Notes: generated from the sequence alone by a model not told the origin. 44,293 bases of DNA from Desulfobacca acetoxidans (GCA_020722205.1 DYLF01000001.1:1-44293), one strand, 5' to 3'; positions 31,354 through 40,618 are shown, counted from the stretch's first letter. A program made the numbers and translations.

Positions 31354-32784
31354 TTATCGCCTTTTGTCTCCCACCGCTTGCCCCCCGGCTCCGGCTTCCC
31401 GCCTGTCGCCTATTAACCGGAACAAGGTGCGGCCTTTATGAAGGGTTTCCTCGTATTCTTCTTCTTCGTTGGAGTCATAGACCACGCCGCCACCCACCGA
31501 AAAATGGGCCAAGCCCCGGGAGATGACGGCGGTGCGGATGGCCACGTTCAGATCAAGATTGTCATGCAGCCCCAGATAACCTATAGCCCCGGTGTAAACA
31601 TGGCGAACATGGGGCTCCAGTTCATCAATAATCTCCATGGCCCGGATCTTGGGGCAACCGGTGATGGAGCCGCCGGGAAAGGTGGCCCGAAGGATATCCA
31701 CGTGACCGACTTCCGCACGCAAAGTCCCAGTGACGATGGACACCAAGTGATAAACGTTCTGGTAGGCCTCCAGACGCTTGTGTTCCGCCACTTTGACGGT
31801 GCGGGCGCGGCAGACCTTCCCCAAATCGTTGCGCAACAGATCCACGATCATGGACAGCTCGGCATCGTCTTTTACACTGGCCGTCAGCTCCCGCCGCAGG
31901 GCTTCGTCCTCGGCCGGGCTCCGCCCCCGGGGGCGGGTCCCTTTAATGGGCCGGGTCTCCAGGTACTGGCCCTGGCGAAAGAGAAAGCGCTCCATGGAGG
32001 TGGAGAGAATAACAAAATCCCGACAATTGAGGTAGGCAAAAAAAGGAGCCGGGTTCAAAGCAAAAAGCCGCCGGAAGAGGGAATAAGGTTCCCCGGCCAG
32101 GGGAAAGGAAAAACGTTGGGAGAGGTTGACCTGATAGACGTGCCCCCGGCGGATGTACTCCCGGATGCACCGCACGGCCTGGAGGTACCCCTCCCGGGTA
32201 AAATTGCTGCGCAGAGCGCCCACCTGATAGCCGTCCCGGTCCGGCTGACTGACAGGCAAAGACTTTGAGGCCGGAGGGTGAACACCTCCTCGGGCGTCTT
32301 CGTAAATTATGGCCACCTCCCAGAATCTTTGGCTCCGGCGGTCATGCACCACCAACCGGGATGGGAAGGCAAAGACCATTTCCGGCAGGTGGAGGTCGTC
32401 TCTCACAGTGACCGGCAGCCTCTCTAGGTGGTTTTTCAGGTCATAGGCCAAAAACCCTAAACCGGCGGCGCTCACCGGAAAAAGGGGGGTTGGTCCGGGA
32501 AGGGACAGCTCGGCCAAAAGGTCTGCCAGGAGGTGGAAGGGATCAGCTTGATGAAGCCGACTGTAGTTGCCGGTGTGAATCTGCACTCGGCGGCCCTTGG
32601 ACCTGATGACCAGAAAAGGGGCCCAGCCCATGATTGAGTAATGAGCGCAGTCCAAATCGCCCCCACTCAACAGAAGCATGGCGTAAGGGTAGCGGCAGAG
32701 GGGGGTAAAAAGGTCGGCCAAATCAGCGACGCCCGCCGGGGGATGGAAGGGTTTTATTTCCAGGTCAACAATGCGGCCGAACAT
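31354..32784 (-). CDS. pabB: Aminodeoxychorismate synthase component I
   Basis: The 476-residue product is a chorismate-binding enzyme. The active-site motif is PIKGTRPRG with K281, the lysine that marks PabB against TrpE (PIAGT). Further conserved blocks are DDAELSMIVDLLRNDLG, TFPGGSITGCPKIRAMEIID and TGAIGYLG. The N-terminal half carries the binding region for the glutamine amidotransferase subunit. Together with PabA it makes 4-amino-4-deoxychorismate from chorismate. It is read after pabA, with a 71-base gap that contains a perfect hairpin. Confidence 0.93.
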   Translation of the reverse strand: MFGRIVDLEIKPFHPPAGVADLADLFTPLCRYPYAMLLLSGGDLDCAHYSIMGWAPFLVIRSKGRRVQIHTGNYSRLHQADPFHLLADLLAELSLPGPTPLFPVSAAGLGFLAYDLKNHLERLPVTVRDDLHLPEMVFAFPSRLVVHDRRSQRFWEVAIIYEDARGGVHPPASKSLPVSQPDRDGYQVGALRSNFTREGYLQAVRCIREYIRRGHVYQVNLSQRFSFPLAGEPYSLFRRLFALNPAPFFAYLNCRDFVILSTSMERFLFRQGQYLETRPIKGTRPRGRSPAEDEALRRELTASVKDDAELSMIVDLLRNDLGKVCRARTVKVAEHKRLEAYQNVYHLVSIVTGTLRAEVGHVDILRATFPGGSITGCPKIRAMEIIDELEPHVRHVYTGAIGYLGLHDNLDLNVAIRTAVISRGLAHFSVGGGVVYDSNEEEEYEETLHKGRTLFRLIGDRREAGAGGQAVGDKRR

Positions 32785-32811
32785 CAGAGCGCCTTGCTAA
32801 TAATTATTTAG

Positions 32812-32838
32812 GTTGGGGTGAGCATGGCGAACCCCAAC
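32812..32838 (+). repeat. Perfect hairpin between pabA and pabB, terminator-like on the plus strand
   Basis: GTTGGGG at 32812-32818 and CCCCAAC at 32832-32838 are exact reverse complements with a 13-base loop. On the plus strand the stem is followed by TTTTCTTTATT, the form of an intrinsic terminator, although both flanking genes are on the minus strand. The GGTTGGGG...CCCCAAC form resembles a palindromic repeat common between bacterial genes. On the minus strand it might modulate pabB expression. Confidence 0.5.
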
Positions 32839-32855
32839 TTTTCTTTATTGTGGGT

Positions 32856-33416
32856 TCATAGTCTCAAAAAATTGGCTACCAAGGCAACACCGCCCTGAGT
32901 CAGAAAAGATTCAGGGTGGAACTGTACGCCGTGCAGGGGAAAGCGCCGGTGGCTGAGTCCCATGACCACTCCGTCCCTGGTCCAGGCGGTGATCTCCAGC
33001 TCCGGAGAGCAAGGCCTTGCCATCAGGGAGTGGTAGCGCGCGGCCCAGAACGGGGAAGGGAGCCCGGCAAAAATTCCCTGACGCTGGTGGAAGACCTGGG
33101 AACGCTTGCCGTGCACCGGCACCGGCGCGCAAGTGGTGGCGCCGCCAAAGACTTCGTTGATGGCTTGATGCCCCAGGCAGACTCCTAAGATAGGGAGATC
33201 CTGATAAAAATGGGCGATCACCGCTTTGCTGATGCCGGCTTGGGCCGGATCCTTGGGTCCTGGTGAGATGCAGAGCCAACGAGGGTGCAAGGCCGCAATC
33301 TCGGCCAGCGTAATGGCGTCGTGACGGAAGACCAGGACTTCAAGATCGAATTCATAAAAGAGTTGCACCAGGTTGTAGGTGAAGGAGTCGTAATTGTCGA
33401 TCATTACCAGGCGCAT
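32856..33416 (-). CDS. pabA: Aminodeoxychorismate/anthranilate synthase glutamine amidotransferase subunit
   Basis: The 186-residue product is a class I glutamine amidotransferase of TrpG/PabA type. It begins MRLVMIDNYDSFTYNLVQ. The catalytic triad is visible as C80 in GVCLGHQAI, H167 and E169 in VQFHPESF. It supplies ammonia to PabB. Because pabB and pabC follow, I call it pabA, although such subunits can serve both the folate and tryptophan enzymes. GGAGG four bases before ATG 33416 is a strong ribosome binding site. The leader contains a promoter, a leader ORF and a terminator-like hairpin. Confidence 0.93.
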   Translation of the reverse strand: MRLVMIDNYDSFTYNLVQLFYEFDLEVLVFRHDAITLAEIAALHPRWLCISPGPKDPAQAGISKAVIAHFYQDLPILGVCLGHQAINEVFGGATTCAPVPVHGKRSQVFHQRQGIFAGLPSPFWAARYHSLMARPCSPELEITAWTRDGVVMGLSHRRFPLHGVQFHPESFLTQGGVALVANFLRL

Positions 33417-33475
33417 ACGGCCTCCTCAAAAAGAAAAGCCACCCAGGGGGAGCCTGGGTGGCTGTCGCCTGACAT
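33404..33475 (-). CDS. Putative 23-residue leader peptide of the pab operon
   Basis: A 24-codon frame starts with ATG 33475, two bases after AAGGAG, and ends with TAA at 33404-33406, inside the first codons of pabA in another frame. It begins MSGDSHPGSPWVAF and ends CAW. The hairpin at 33437-33463 lies entirely within it, so translating ribosomes would unfold the terminator-like stem. It has two Trp codons (positions 11 and 23). The spacing of two bases to the Shine-Dalgarno element is short, and the start of transcription may fall close to it, so translation is uncertain. Confidence 0.4.
   Translation of the reverse strand: MSGDSHPGSPWVAFLFEEAVCAW
33428..33463 (-). terminator. Attenuator-like terminator in the pabA leader
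   Basis: AGCCACCCAGG at 33437-33447 and CCTGGGTGGCT at 33453-33463 form a perfect 11-bp stem with a five-base loop. On the minus strand it is followed directly by TTTTCTTTTT, the form of an intrinsic terminator. The next upstream gene is divergent, so no other transcript can end here; it lies between the pab promoter and the pabA ribosome binding site. Confidence 0.75.
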
Positions 33476-33488
33476 AACTCCTTTTTAA

Positions 33489-33517
33489 ATTTTATGCTAT
33501 TGATGGCAGAGTGTCAA
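33489..33517 (-). promoter_or_regulatory. Strong sigma-70 promoter of the pab operon
   Basis: On the minus strand TTGACA (33517-33512) is followed after exactly 17 bases by TAAAAT (33494-33489), one mismatch from consensus. The transcript would start near 33482, about 65 bases before the pabA start. Confidence 0.75.
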
Positions 33518-33670
33518 GTTATTTCTGAGCCTTTGGGTTCTAGAGAAGAGGCGCGGTAATTAACCGGCAGCCAAAACCAAAAAAGCTTATAACCGATAGC
33601 CATCTCACCGGTTTTTTAGTATGATAAGTTTGTTCTCAGTTAATTCCCCAACCAAGACCCAGAGGCCGAA

Positions 33671-34801
33671 ATGATCAACTGCGCGATTATCATTTGGTGG
33701 GCGCTTTTAAGCCTGGTTGTCCTGGCATTGCCCATGAGCTCGGTCGCGGCAGCCCCGGTGAAGCTGGGGTTGTATCTGCCCATGACGGGCACCGCGGCGG
33801 CGATGGGACAAATGGTGTGGGAAGGGGTGCAGCTCGCCCGGCAGCTCAAACCCCAGGTGTTGGGCCAGCCGGTGGAGCTGATCCTGGTGGATACCAGAAG
33901 CGATAAGATCGACGCAGCCAACGCCGTGAGCCGCCTGATTGAAAAGGAAAAAGTGGTGGCCCTTCTCGGCGAGGTGATCAGCAGCGACACCCTGGCCGGC
34001 GTGCCGATTGCCGAAAGGGCCGGCGTGCCCAACATCACCCCGACGGCCACCAATCCCCTGGTGACGCAGGGCCGACGTTTTGCCTTCCGGGCCTGCTTTG
34101 TGGATGACCTCCAGGGCCGGGTGGCAGCGCGCTTTGCCCGGGAGCACTTGAAGGCCAACAGGGCGGCGGTGCTCATTGACCAGGCTCAGGATTACTGTGT
34201 GGGTTTGGCCAATTTTTTTATGGAGGAATTCAAACACCGTGGTGGCCAGATCGTCGCCATTAGTTATATTCAGACGGGAGACCAGGATTTTACGGCCCAA
34301 CTAGCCTCTTTTAAAGGAAAAAAACCAGATCTGATCTATGCCCCCAACTATTATGCCGAAAACGCCCTCTTGGCCCGGCAACTTCAGGACCTGGGGATGA
34401 CGACGCCCATCCTGAGCGGCGACGGCGCCCAGGTGCCGGAACTCTTGAGTCTTGGCGGGCAGGCCGTGGAAGGCATGTACTTTACCGCCCATTTCCACCG
34501 GCAGGGGGCGACCACCCCCTTGGCTCGCTCCTATCGAAAGGCCTATGAAGACCTCTACCACAAAGACCTGGACGCCTTTTCCGCCCTGGGCGCGGACTGC
34601 TATTTCCTCCTGCTGCACGCCATCGAACAGGCTGGAGGTCTCTCCGGCGACAAAATCGCCAAGGCTTTGTCCCAGGTTGAAAACTTCCCCGGGGTCACAG
34701 GGGCAGTTACCATGGGGCCAGACCACAATCCGCTTAAAGGGGTGGTCGTGATTCAGGTGAAAAACGGCGTCTTTGCCTACCAGACTACTATTAATCCGTG
34801 A
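33671..34801 (+). CDS. ABC-type branched-chain amino acid binding protein (LivK-like)
   Basis: The 376-residue product has an N-terminal signal peptide (hydrophobic core about 7-24, ending SSVAAAP). A type I periplasmic-binding-protein fold follows. Visible blocks are [52 protein letters not shown], and [20 protein letters not shown]. These match the Leu/Ile/Val-type receptors (PF13458-type). No permease or ATPase gene of such a transporter is in the window. GAGG five bases before ATG 33671 supports the start. The stop overlaps the GTG of gyrA as GTGA, an unusual neighbour. Confidence 0.88.
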   Translation: MINCAIIIWWALLSLVVLALPMSSVAAAPVKLGLYLPMTGTAAAMGQMVWEGVQLARQLKPQVLGQPVELILVDTRSDKIDAANAVSRLIEKEKVVALLGEVISSDTLAGVPIAERAGVPNITPTATNPLVTQGRRFAFRACFVDDLQGRVAARFAREHLKANRAAVLIDQAQDYCVGLANFFMEEFKHRGGQIVAISYIQTGDQDFTAQLASFKGKKPDLIYAPNYYAENALLARQLQDLGMTTPILSGDGAQVPELLSLGGQAVEGMYFTAHFHRQGATTPLARSYRKAYEDLYHKDLDAFSALGADCYFLLLHAIEQAGGLSGDKIAKALSQVENFPGVTGAVTMGPDHNPLKGVVVIQVKNGVFAYQTTINP

Positions 34802-37275
34802 AGGACAAGCCGGCTCCACAGCAACTAACCTTATTCCCCATGGAAGCACGCACCGTACCCATAAACATTGAGGACGAAATCCGCAAGTCATATCTGGAAT
34901 ATGCCTTAAGCGTCATCATCGGCCGGGCCTTGCCCGACGTCCGCGACGGGCTCAAACCGGTTCACCGCCGTATCCTTTTCGCCATGAGCGAAACCGGCAA
35001 CGATTGGAACCGCCCCTATCGCAAATCGGCCCGCATCGTCGGCGATGTCATCGGTAAATACCATCCCCATGGTGATACCGCGGTCTATGAGGCAGTGGCC
35101 CGCATGGCCCAAGACTTTTCCCTGCGCTATCCCCTGATCGACGGCCAGGGCAACTTCGGCTCCATTGACGGCGACGCCCCGGCGGCCATGCGGTATACCG
35201 AGGTGCGACTGTCCCGGCTGGCCCATGAACTCCTCCAGGACCTGGATAAAGAGACAGTGGACTTCGTGGCCAACTATGACGGCTCCCTCAAAGAGCCCCT
35301 GGTGTTGCCCACCCGGCTCCCCAACCTCCTGGTAAACGGGGGCTCCGGGATTGCCGTGGGCATGGCCACCAACATCCCACCCCATAATCTGGGGGAGGTC
35401 TGCGAAGCCTTATTGGCGCTGCTCGCCAATCCGGAGATCACCTTGCCCGAGCTGTTGGCCGTTTTGCCGGGGCCAGATTTCCCCACCGGCGGCTTTATCT
35501 ACGGTTCAGAAGGCATTGCCGAGGCCTACCGGACCGGCCGGGGTCTCCTTCGCCTCCGGGCGCGGGTAGTGGTGGAGCGCAAAGGGGGCCGGGAAAGCTT
35601 GGTGATTCGGGAGTTGCCTTACCAAGTCAATAAGGCCCGTCTGATTGAACGTCTGGCCGAGCTGGTCAAAGAGAAAAAGATTGAGGGCATCTCGGATGTC
35701 CGGGACGAGTCGGACCGGGAGGGCCTCAGGGTCGTTATCCAGCTGAAAAAAGATGAACCCGCCCAGACCATCCTCAACCAGCTTTATCTGAACACCCAGA
35801 TGCAGATAAGCTTTGGCATCAACCTGGTGGCTATTGTCCACAACCGTCCAGAGCTTCTGACCTTAAAAGACCTGTTGTCCCACTACTTGCAGCACCGCCG
35901 GGAAGTGATCATCAGAAGGACGCAGTTTGAACTGAAACAGGCCGAGGCCAGGGCTCATATTCTGGCCGGCCTGCTCATCGCCCTGGCGCATTTGGACCAG
36001 GTCATCGGGCTCATCCGGGCCGCAGCCAACGCCGCCGTGGCCAAAGAGCAGCTCATGAAGCGCTTCGCCCTGAGCGACCCTCAAGCCCAAGCCATTCTGG
36101 ATATGCGCCTGGCACGGCTCACCGGGCTCGAACGCCAGAAGATCGAACAGGAGGCCCAGGAGGTGGCGGCAGCCATTGAACGCTTCCGTCAGATATTGGC
36201 GGACGAGGAGCAGGTCAAGGCCTTGATTGCCCAGGAATTGAGGGAGTTGCAAGCAGCTTACGGCGACAGCCGCCGCACCGAGATCATCCCCCAGGCGCAG
36301 GAATTTACAGCGGAAGACCTTATCGCCGATGAGGAAATGGTGGTGACCATCAGCCACCGCGGTTACATCAAGCGGACTCCCTTGAATATTTACCGCAGCC
36401 AACGCCGCGGCGGCAAAGGCCGCTTGGGGATGTTTACCCGCGATGATGATTTTGTCTCCCAGCTCTATATTGCTTCCACTCATAGTTATTTTTTGATCTT
36501 CACCAACTCCGGACGGGTTTATTGGCTGAAAGTCCACACCCTGCCAGTGGGTTCACCGGCGGCCCTGGGTAAGGCGGTAGTGAACCTTGTCTCTTTTGCT
36601 CCGGAGGAAAAGGTGGCCACCATTTTGGCGGTGCGGGAATTTGTGGAAGGCCCCTCCGTGGTCATGGCCACTCGCCGTGGTCTGGTGAAGAAAACCGACC
36701 TCATGGCCTTCCGGCGCCCCCGGACCGGTGGCATCATCGCCTGTTCCCTGGAAGAAGGCGATGAACTGGTGGGGGTGGCCCTGGCCGAAGCAGAACAGGA
36801 TATACTCCTGGTCACCCGCCACGGCAAGGTGATTCGCTTTCCGGCCGCGGAGGTGCGGGATATGGGACGGGGGGCCCGAGGTGTCAAGGGCCTGGAGGTA
36901 GCGAACGACGATGCCGTAGTGGGCATGGAGGTGGTGCAGGCGGACGGCGCTATCCTCACCGTCACTGAAAGGGGCTTCGGCAAACGCACTCTCCTCACGG
37001 ATTATCCTCGCCATCACCGAGGTGGACAGGGGGTGCGGGGAGTTAACATCACCGACCGCAATGGCCAGGTTATCGGCTTCCTGCAATGCCGCGGGGATGA
37101 GGAAATCATGTTGGTGACCGACCGCGGCAAGATCGTGCGGCTGGCGGTGACAGACATCCCTGTGATCGGCCGGGTCACCCAGGGAGTCAAGCTGGTGGAT
37201 ATGGAACCGGAGGAACGCCTGGTAAGCCTGGCCGGAGTGGCTGAAAAGAACGATGACCCCGAAGCAGTTTCCTAA
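34798..37275 (+). CDS. gyrA: DNA gyrase subunit A
   Basis: The 825-residue product has the normal length of GyrA. The breakage-reunion domain carries the catalytic tyrosine Y133 (GTG-start numbering) in [11 protein letters not shown], and [18 protein letters not shown], the quinolone-resistance region with Thr and Glu at the E. coli 83 and 87 positions. The C-terminal pinwheel has a GyrA box, [12 protein letters not shown], which marks GyrA rather than ParC. It introduces negative supercoils with GyrB; no gyrB is in the window. The GTG at 34798 overlaps the preceding stop, while the ATG at 34840 ([13 protein letters not shown]) matches the usual GyrA start better; neither has a good ribosome binding site. 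Confidence 0.95.
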   Translation: MKDKPAPQQLTLFPMEARTVPINIEDEIRKSYLEYALSVIIGRALPDVRDGLKPVHRRILFAMSETGNDWNRPYRKSARIVGDVIGKYHPHGDTAVYEAVARMAQDFSLRYPLIDGQGNFGSIDGDAPAAMRYTEVRLSRLAHELLQDLDKETVDFVANYDGSLKEPLVLPTRLPNLLVNGGSGIAVGMATNIPPHNLGEVCEALLALLANPEITLPELLAVLPGPDFPTGGFIYGSEGIAEAYRTGRGLLRLRARVVVERKGGRESLVIRELPYQVNKARLIERLAELVKEKKIEGISDVRDESDREGLRVVIQLKKDEPAQTILNQLYLNTQMQISFGINLVAIVHNRPELLTLKDLLSHYLQHRREVIIRRTQFELKQAEARAHILAGLLIALAHLDQVIGLIRAAANAAVAKEQLMKRFALSDPQAQAILDMRLARLTGLERQKIEQEAQEVAAAIERFRQILADEEQVKALIAQELRELQAAYGDSRRTEIIPQAQEFTAEDLIADEEMVVTISHRGYIKRTPLNIYRSQRRGGKGRLGMFTRDDDFVSQLYIASTHSYFLIFTNSGRVYWLKVHTLPVGSPAALGKAVVNLVSFAPEEKVATILAVREFVEGPSVVMATRRGLVKKTDLMAFRRPRTGGIIACSLEEGDELVGVALAEAEQDILLVTRHGKVIRFPAAEVRDMGRGARGVKGLEVANDDAVVGMEVVQADGAILTVTERGFGKRTLLTDYPRHHRGGQGVRGVNITDRNGQVIGFLQCRGDEEIMLVTDRGKIVRLAVTDIPVIGRVTQGVKLVDMEPEERLVSLAGVAEKNDDPEAVS

Positions 37276-38302
37276 ACCGCTTGATTACGGGCCGGTGGCC
37301 GTTATCGGGGCCGGCAGCTGGGGCACCACCCTGGCGCAATTACTGGCAGACAAGGGAATGCCGGTGCGCTTATGGGTATTTGAGTCGGAAGTCTATAATT
37401 CTCTCTGCCGGAAGCACATCAACCACATTTTCCTGCCGGGAGTGCTCCTGTCTTCCCAGATCATTTACACCCAGGAATTTGCGGCCGCCTTGCAAGGAGC
37501 CAGCATCGCCCTACTTGCGGTGCCATCCCACGTCTTTCGAAATGTTTTGCAACAGCTCCGCCTTCATCTGCCCCCTGGAATAGTTCTGGTGAGCGCCACC
37601 AAGGGCATTGAGATCGAAACCCAGCTCACTATGGAAGGAGTGGTGCGGGAGGAATTGGGCATTGCCTTCCCCTACGCCGTCCTTTCGGGCCCAAGTTTTG
37701 CGAGGGAAGTGGCCCAGAAACAGCCCACCGCGGTGACCGTCGCCTGCCGCCAGCAAAACATCGCCCGGCGCCTGCAGCATCTGTTTTCCACCCCATACTT
37801 CCGGGTTTACACCAGTTTTGACGTCACCGGAGTGGAGTTGGGAGGGGCGCTGAAAAACATCTTTGCCATCGGCAGCGGCTGTCTCGCCGGCATGAATCTG
37901 GGAGACAACCCCCGGGCCGCACTCATTACCAGAGCCCTGGCGGAGATGACCCGCCTCGGCGTACGGCTGGGGGCCAATCCCATGACTTTGATGGGCTTAT
38001 CCGGAGTGGGAGACCTGACCCTCACTTGCACCAGTCGGACAAGTCGCAACTATCAAGTGGGGTTCAGGCTGGGTCAGGGACAAACCCTGCCTGAAATCCT
38101 GGCCAGCATGAAGATGGTAGCCGAAGGGATCAAGACCACGCAGGCGGTCCACTCCCTGGCTCAACGCCTAGGAGTGGAGATGCCCTTGGTGGACACGGTG
38201 TATCGCATCCTCTACGAAGGCTTGACGCCGCGGGAGGCTATTAAAAAGCTGATGTCCCGGGAACTCAAAGACGAACTCGAAGCTATGACTGAAACCTGGT
38301 AA
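37253..38302 (+). CDS. gpsA: Glycerol-3-phosphate dehydrogenase [NAD(P)+]
   Basis: The 349-residue product has an N-terminal Rossmann fold ([17 protein letters not shown]), the ATKGIE motif, [11 protein letters not shown] and [20 protein letters not shown], which contains the catalytic lysine, and a C-terminal helical domain. GpsA reduces dihydroxyacetone phosphate to sn-glycerol 3-phosphate for phospholipid synthesis. Its ATG overlaps the last 23 bases of gyrA in another frame, which indicates translational coupling with gyrase. A 7-base repeat lies shortly downstream of its stop. Confidence 0.94.
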   Translation: MTPKQFPKPLDYGPVAVIGAGSWGTTLAQLLADKGMPVRLWVFESEVYNSLCRKHINHIFLPGVLLSSQIIYTQEFAAALQGASIALLAVPSHVFRNVLQQLRLHLPPGIVLVSATKGIEIETQLTMEGVVREELGIAFPYAVLSGPSFAREVAQKQPTAVTVACRQQNIARRLQHLFSTPYFRVYTSFDVTGVELGGALKNIFAIGSGCLAGMNLGDNPRAALITRALAEMTRLGVRLGANPMTLMGLSGVGDLTLTCTSRTSRNYQVGFRLGQGQTLPEILASMKMVAEGIKTTQAVHSLAQRLGVEMPLVDTVYRILYEGLTPREAIKKLMSRELKDELEAMTETW

Positions 38303-38343
38303 GGTGGATTTTTAGGTCTAAGTTCTGGGAATGATCATTTATC

Positions 38344-38357
38344 CCCGAACCCGGAAC
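38344..38357 (+). repeat. Heptanucleotide repeat before the phosphofructokinase gene
   Basis: CCCGAAC, CCGGAAC, two units only, between gpsA and the phosphofructokinase gene. Confidence 0.4.
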
Positions 38358-38382
38358 CCCATCAAATCCCAAGAGGAACGCT

Positions 38383-39768
38383 ATGGGAAAAGCCGAGAAC
38401 GCAATGGTTAGAGAGGATAGCCGGCCTGGCCTGCCTCATGTGTGGTTCGACACCACCATCCCGAATCTGGGGGAACCTAAGGTGGACTCGCCTATCCGGA
38501 GCATCCCGTTGTTCACCCGCAACGGCGCCCTGGTAGAGAAGATTTTTGTCCAGGACTCGGAAAAGATTCTGGTATATGACTCCTTGGAGTATCTTAAGCA
38601 ACTCAAACCTGGAGAAGAACCCCTGGCCTTTGAGTTGGCCGGTCCCCGGGCCAAGATCTTTTTTGACCCCTCCAAGGTGCATTGCGCCATCGCCACCTGT
38701 GGTGGCTTGTGCCCAGGCACCAATGACGTGATCCGAGCCATAGTCCTGGAGTTGCATTATCTTTACAAAGTGCGGCACATTTACGGAGTGCGTTACGGCT
38801 TCCAGGGCTTTATTCCCAAATACGGCCACGACCTGCTTGACCTGACCCCGGAAGTGGTGGCCAATATTCACACCTTTGGGGGCACCATCCTGTCGTCCTC
38901 CCGGGGTGCCCAGGATATCCGTGAGATTGTGGATGCCCTGGATCGCCTTAATGTTCACATCTTATTCCTCATCGGGGGAGATGGCACGCTCAGGGCTGCT
39001 ACCAAAATCTGCGAGGAGATCGCCCGCCGCGAGATGCGCAAAAGCGTCATCGTCATTCCCAAAACCATTGACAACGACATTCCGCTGGTGGCCCGCTCAT
39101 TCGGTTTCGACACCGCAGTGGAAATGGCCACCGATGCTATCCGGGCGGCGCACACCGAAGCCTTGGGGGCGCCCAATGGTATCGGCCTGGTGAAGCTCAT
39201 GGGGCGCTACGCTGGCTTTGTGGCCGCCAACGCCGCCCTCGCCCTACGGGAAGTAAATTTTGTCCTGATTCCGGAGTCGGATTTTGACCTGGATGGAGAG
39301 GATGGCCTATTGGCCCATCTGGAAAGAAGATTAAAAGCGCGCAACCATGCCGTCATTTTGGTGGCCGAAGGCGCCGGTCAAAAATTCTTCCGGGAAGAGG
39401 ACCTCCCCCGGGACCCCTCCGGCAACATCAAGCCCGGAGACATCGGCCTGCTGTTGGTGGAAAAGATTAAAGAATATTTTTACCAGCGCCAGATGGAAAT
39501 CAACCTGAAATACATCGACCCCAGCTACATCATCCGGAGCATGCCCGCCAATTACAATGACCGCATCTATTGTGGCTTTTTGGGGCAAAACGCCGTGCAC
39601 GCCGGCATGGCCGGAAAGACAGCCATGCTGGTGTCCCGTTGGCACGGCCATTATGTACATGTACCCATTAAGGCCACCGTTGGCAAAAGCAAAGAAGTGG
39701 ACCTGGATTCCATCCTGTGGCGCAGCGTCCTGGAATCCACCGGCCAACCGCCGCTAAAAAACATGTAA
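38383..39768 (+). CDS. ATP-dependent 6-phosphofructokinase, TP0108 type
   Basis: The 461-residue product belongs to the longer phosphofructokinase clade found in plants, trypanosomes and some bacteria. It contains IATCGGLCPGTNDVIRAI, the GGDGT motif at 198-202, PKTIDND at 226-232, and LMGRYAGFVAANAAL. Gly rather than Asp in GGDGT favours ATP over pyrophosphate as phosphoryl donor, while the Lys in PKTIDND is also found in pyrophosphate-dependent enzymes. The N-terminal 90 residues are an extension relative to E. coli PfkA. AGAGGA lies a few bases before ATG 38383. The gene follows gpsA and precedes a pyruvate-kinase-like domain. Confidence 0.9.
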   Translation: MGKAENAMVREDSRPGLPHVWFDTTIPNLGEPKVDSPIRSIPLFTRNGALVEKIFVQDSEKILVYDSLEYLKQLKPGEEPLAFELAGPRAKIFFDPSKVHCAIATCGGLCPGTNDVIRAIVLELHYLYKVRHIYGVRYGFQGFIPKYGHDLLDLTPEVVANIHTFGGTILSSSRGAQDIREIVDALDRLNVHILFLIGGDGTLRAATKICEEIARREMRKSVIVIPKTIDNDIPLVARSFGFDTAVEMATDAIRAAHTEALGAPNGIGLVKLMGRYAGFVAANAALALREVNFVLIPESDFDLDGEDGLLAHLERRLKARNHAVILVAEGAGQKFFREEDLPRDPSGNIKPGDIGLLLVEKIKEYFYQRQMEINLKYIDPSYIIRSMPANYNDRIYCGFLGQNAVHAGMAGKTAMLVSRWHGHYVHVPIKATVGKSKEVDLDSILWRSVLESTGQPPLKNM

Positions 39769-39843
39769 GCTGGGCAATCGCCGATGAGCAAGGTGCAGAG
39801 GGCGAAGGCTTTGAGAAATTTTTTCTAGAAAGTGAGGAGCAAT

Positions 39844-40413
39844 ATGATTCGGCGAGAAACGTGGTATTTTGACCAGCCGGGGCCGGAAAACACTTCAGCC
39901 TGCCTTGAGCTGATGGCAAAAGCGGTCAACGAAGGTTATAAAAACCTGGTGGCAGCCTCCACCACCGGGGACAGCGGCGCCCGGGCGGCCAAACAGTTGG
40001 CCGCCCGAGACCTCAACCTGGTGGTGGTGGGGCATAGCGTGGGCTTCAAGGGGCCGAATATTGATGAATTCCTGCCCGCCAACTACGAGGCCATCACCAA
40101 GGCCGGCGGGAAGGTGCTGAAGGCCACCATCCTGACCCACTCTTTGGAAACCAGCCTTGCCGACCAATTTAAGGGCAGCGCCCCCACCCTGCTTATAGCC
40201 AACACTCTGCGCCGCTTGGGGCAGGGCCTTAAAGTTTGCTGCGAAATCGTCATGGAGGCGGCGGATGCCGGCCTTATCCCGGAGGGGGAAGAAGTGGTGG
40301 CCGTAGGAGGTACGGCCCGGGGCTGGGACACAGTGGCCATCATCCGGAGCGCAGCCTCCAAGCGTTTCCTGAAGCTGGCAGTGCTGGAAATCTGGGCCAA
40401 ACCTAGAGGATAG
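39844..40413 (+). CDS. Stand-alone pyruvate kinase C-terminal-like domain protein
   Basis: The product is about 189 residues from ATG 39844, preceded by GAGGAG. It has the fold of the pyruvate kinase alpha/beta C-terminal domain (PF02887-like): KNLVAASTTGDSGARAAKQL, LVVVGHSVGFKGPNIDEF, and VVAVGGTARGWDTVAII. The catalytic barrel of pyruvate kinase is absent, so it cannot be a kinase by itself. Similar stand-alone proteins exist in archaea and bacteria, with unknown function. Its place next to a phosphofructokinase suggests a link to glycolysis, such as ligand sensing or a separate regulatory subunit; that is inference. Confidence 0.8.
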   Translation: MIRRETWYFDQPGPENTSACLELMAKAVNEGYKNLVAASTTGDSGARAAKQLAARDLNLVVVGHSVGFKGPNIDEFLPANYEAITKAGGKVLKATILTHSLETSLADQFKGSAPTLLIANTLRRLGQGLKVCCEIVMEAADAGLIPEGEEVVAVGGTARGWDTVAIIRSAASKRFLKLAVLEIWAKPRG

Positions 40414-40426
40414 GTGCTGGCTTTCA

Positions 40427-40556
40427 GGTTCTGGGTTCTGGGAGGAGGACATCGACTGATCTGGATCTGCACTGAAACCTCTATGGACGCCTGCCCACCC
40501 CCCGGATGAAAAAATCCTTCCGTAGAGCCGGGTCAGAGTTCAAAGTTCAAGATAGA
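40427..40556 (+). repeat. Heptanucleotide repeats before polA
   Basis: GGTTCTG twice and GGAGGAG (40427-40447), then GAGTTCA, AAGTTCA, AGATAGA (40536-40556). Together they occupy much of the 205-base space before polA. Confidence 0.55.
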
Positions 40557-40618
40557 GGGCAGAATTTCCACGACCCGGGATAGCCCCCAAATCCATAGGG
40601 GGTGTTAGCTAGCGCAGC

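Noticed and set aside
31438-32268. 276-codon plus-strand frame opposite pabB
   Set aside because: pabB is certain by motifs; the opposite frame shows only shadow composition.
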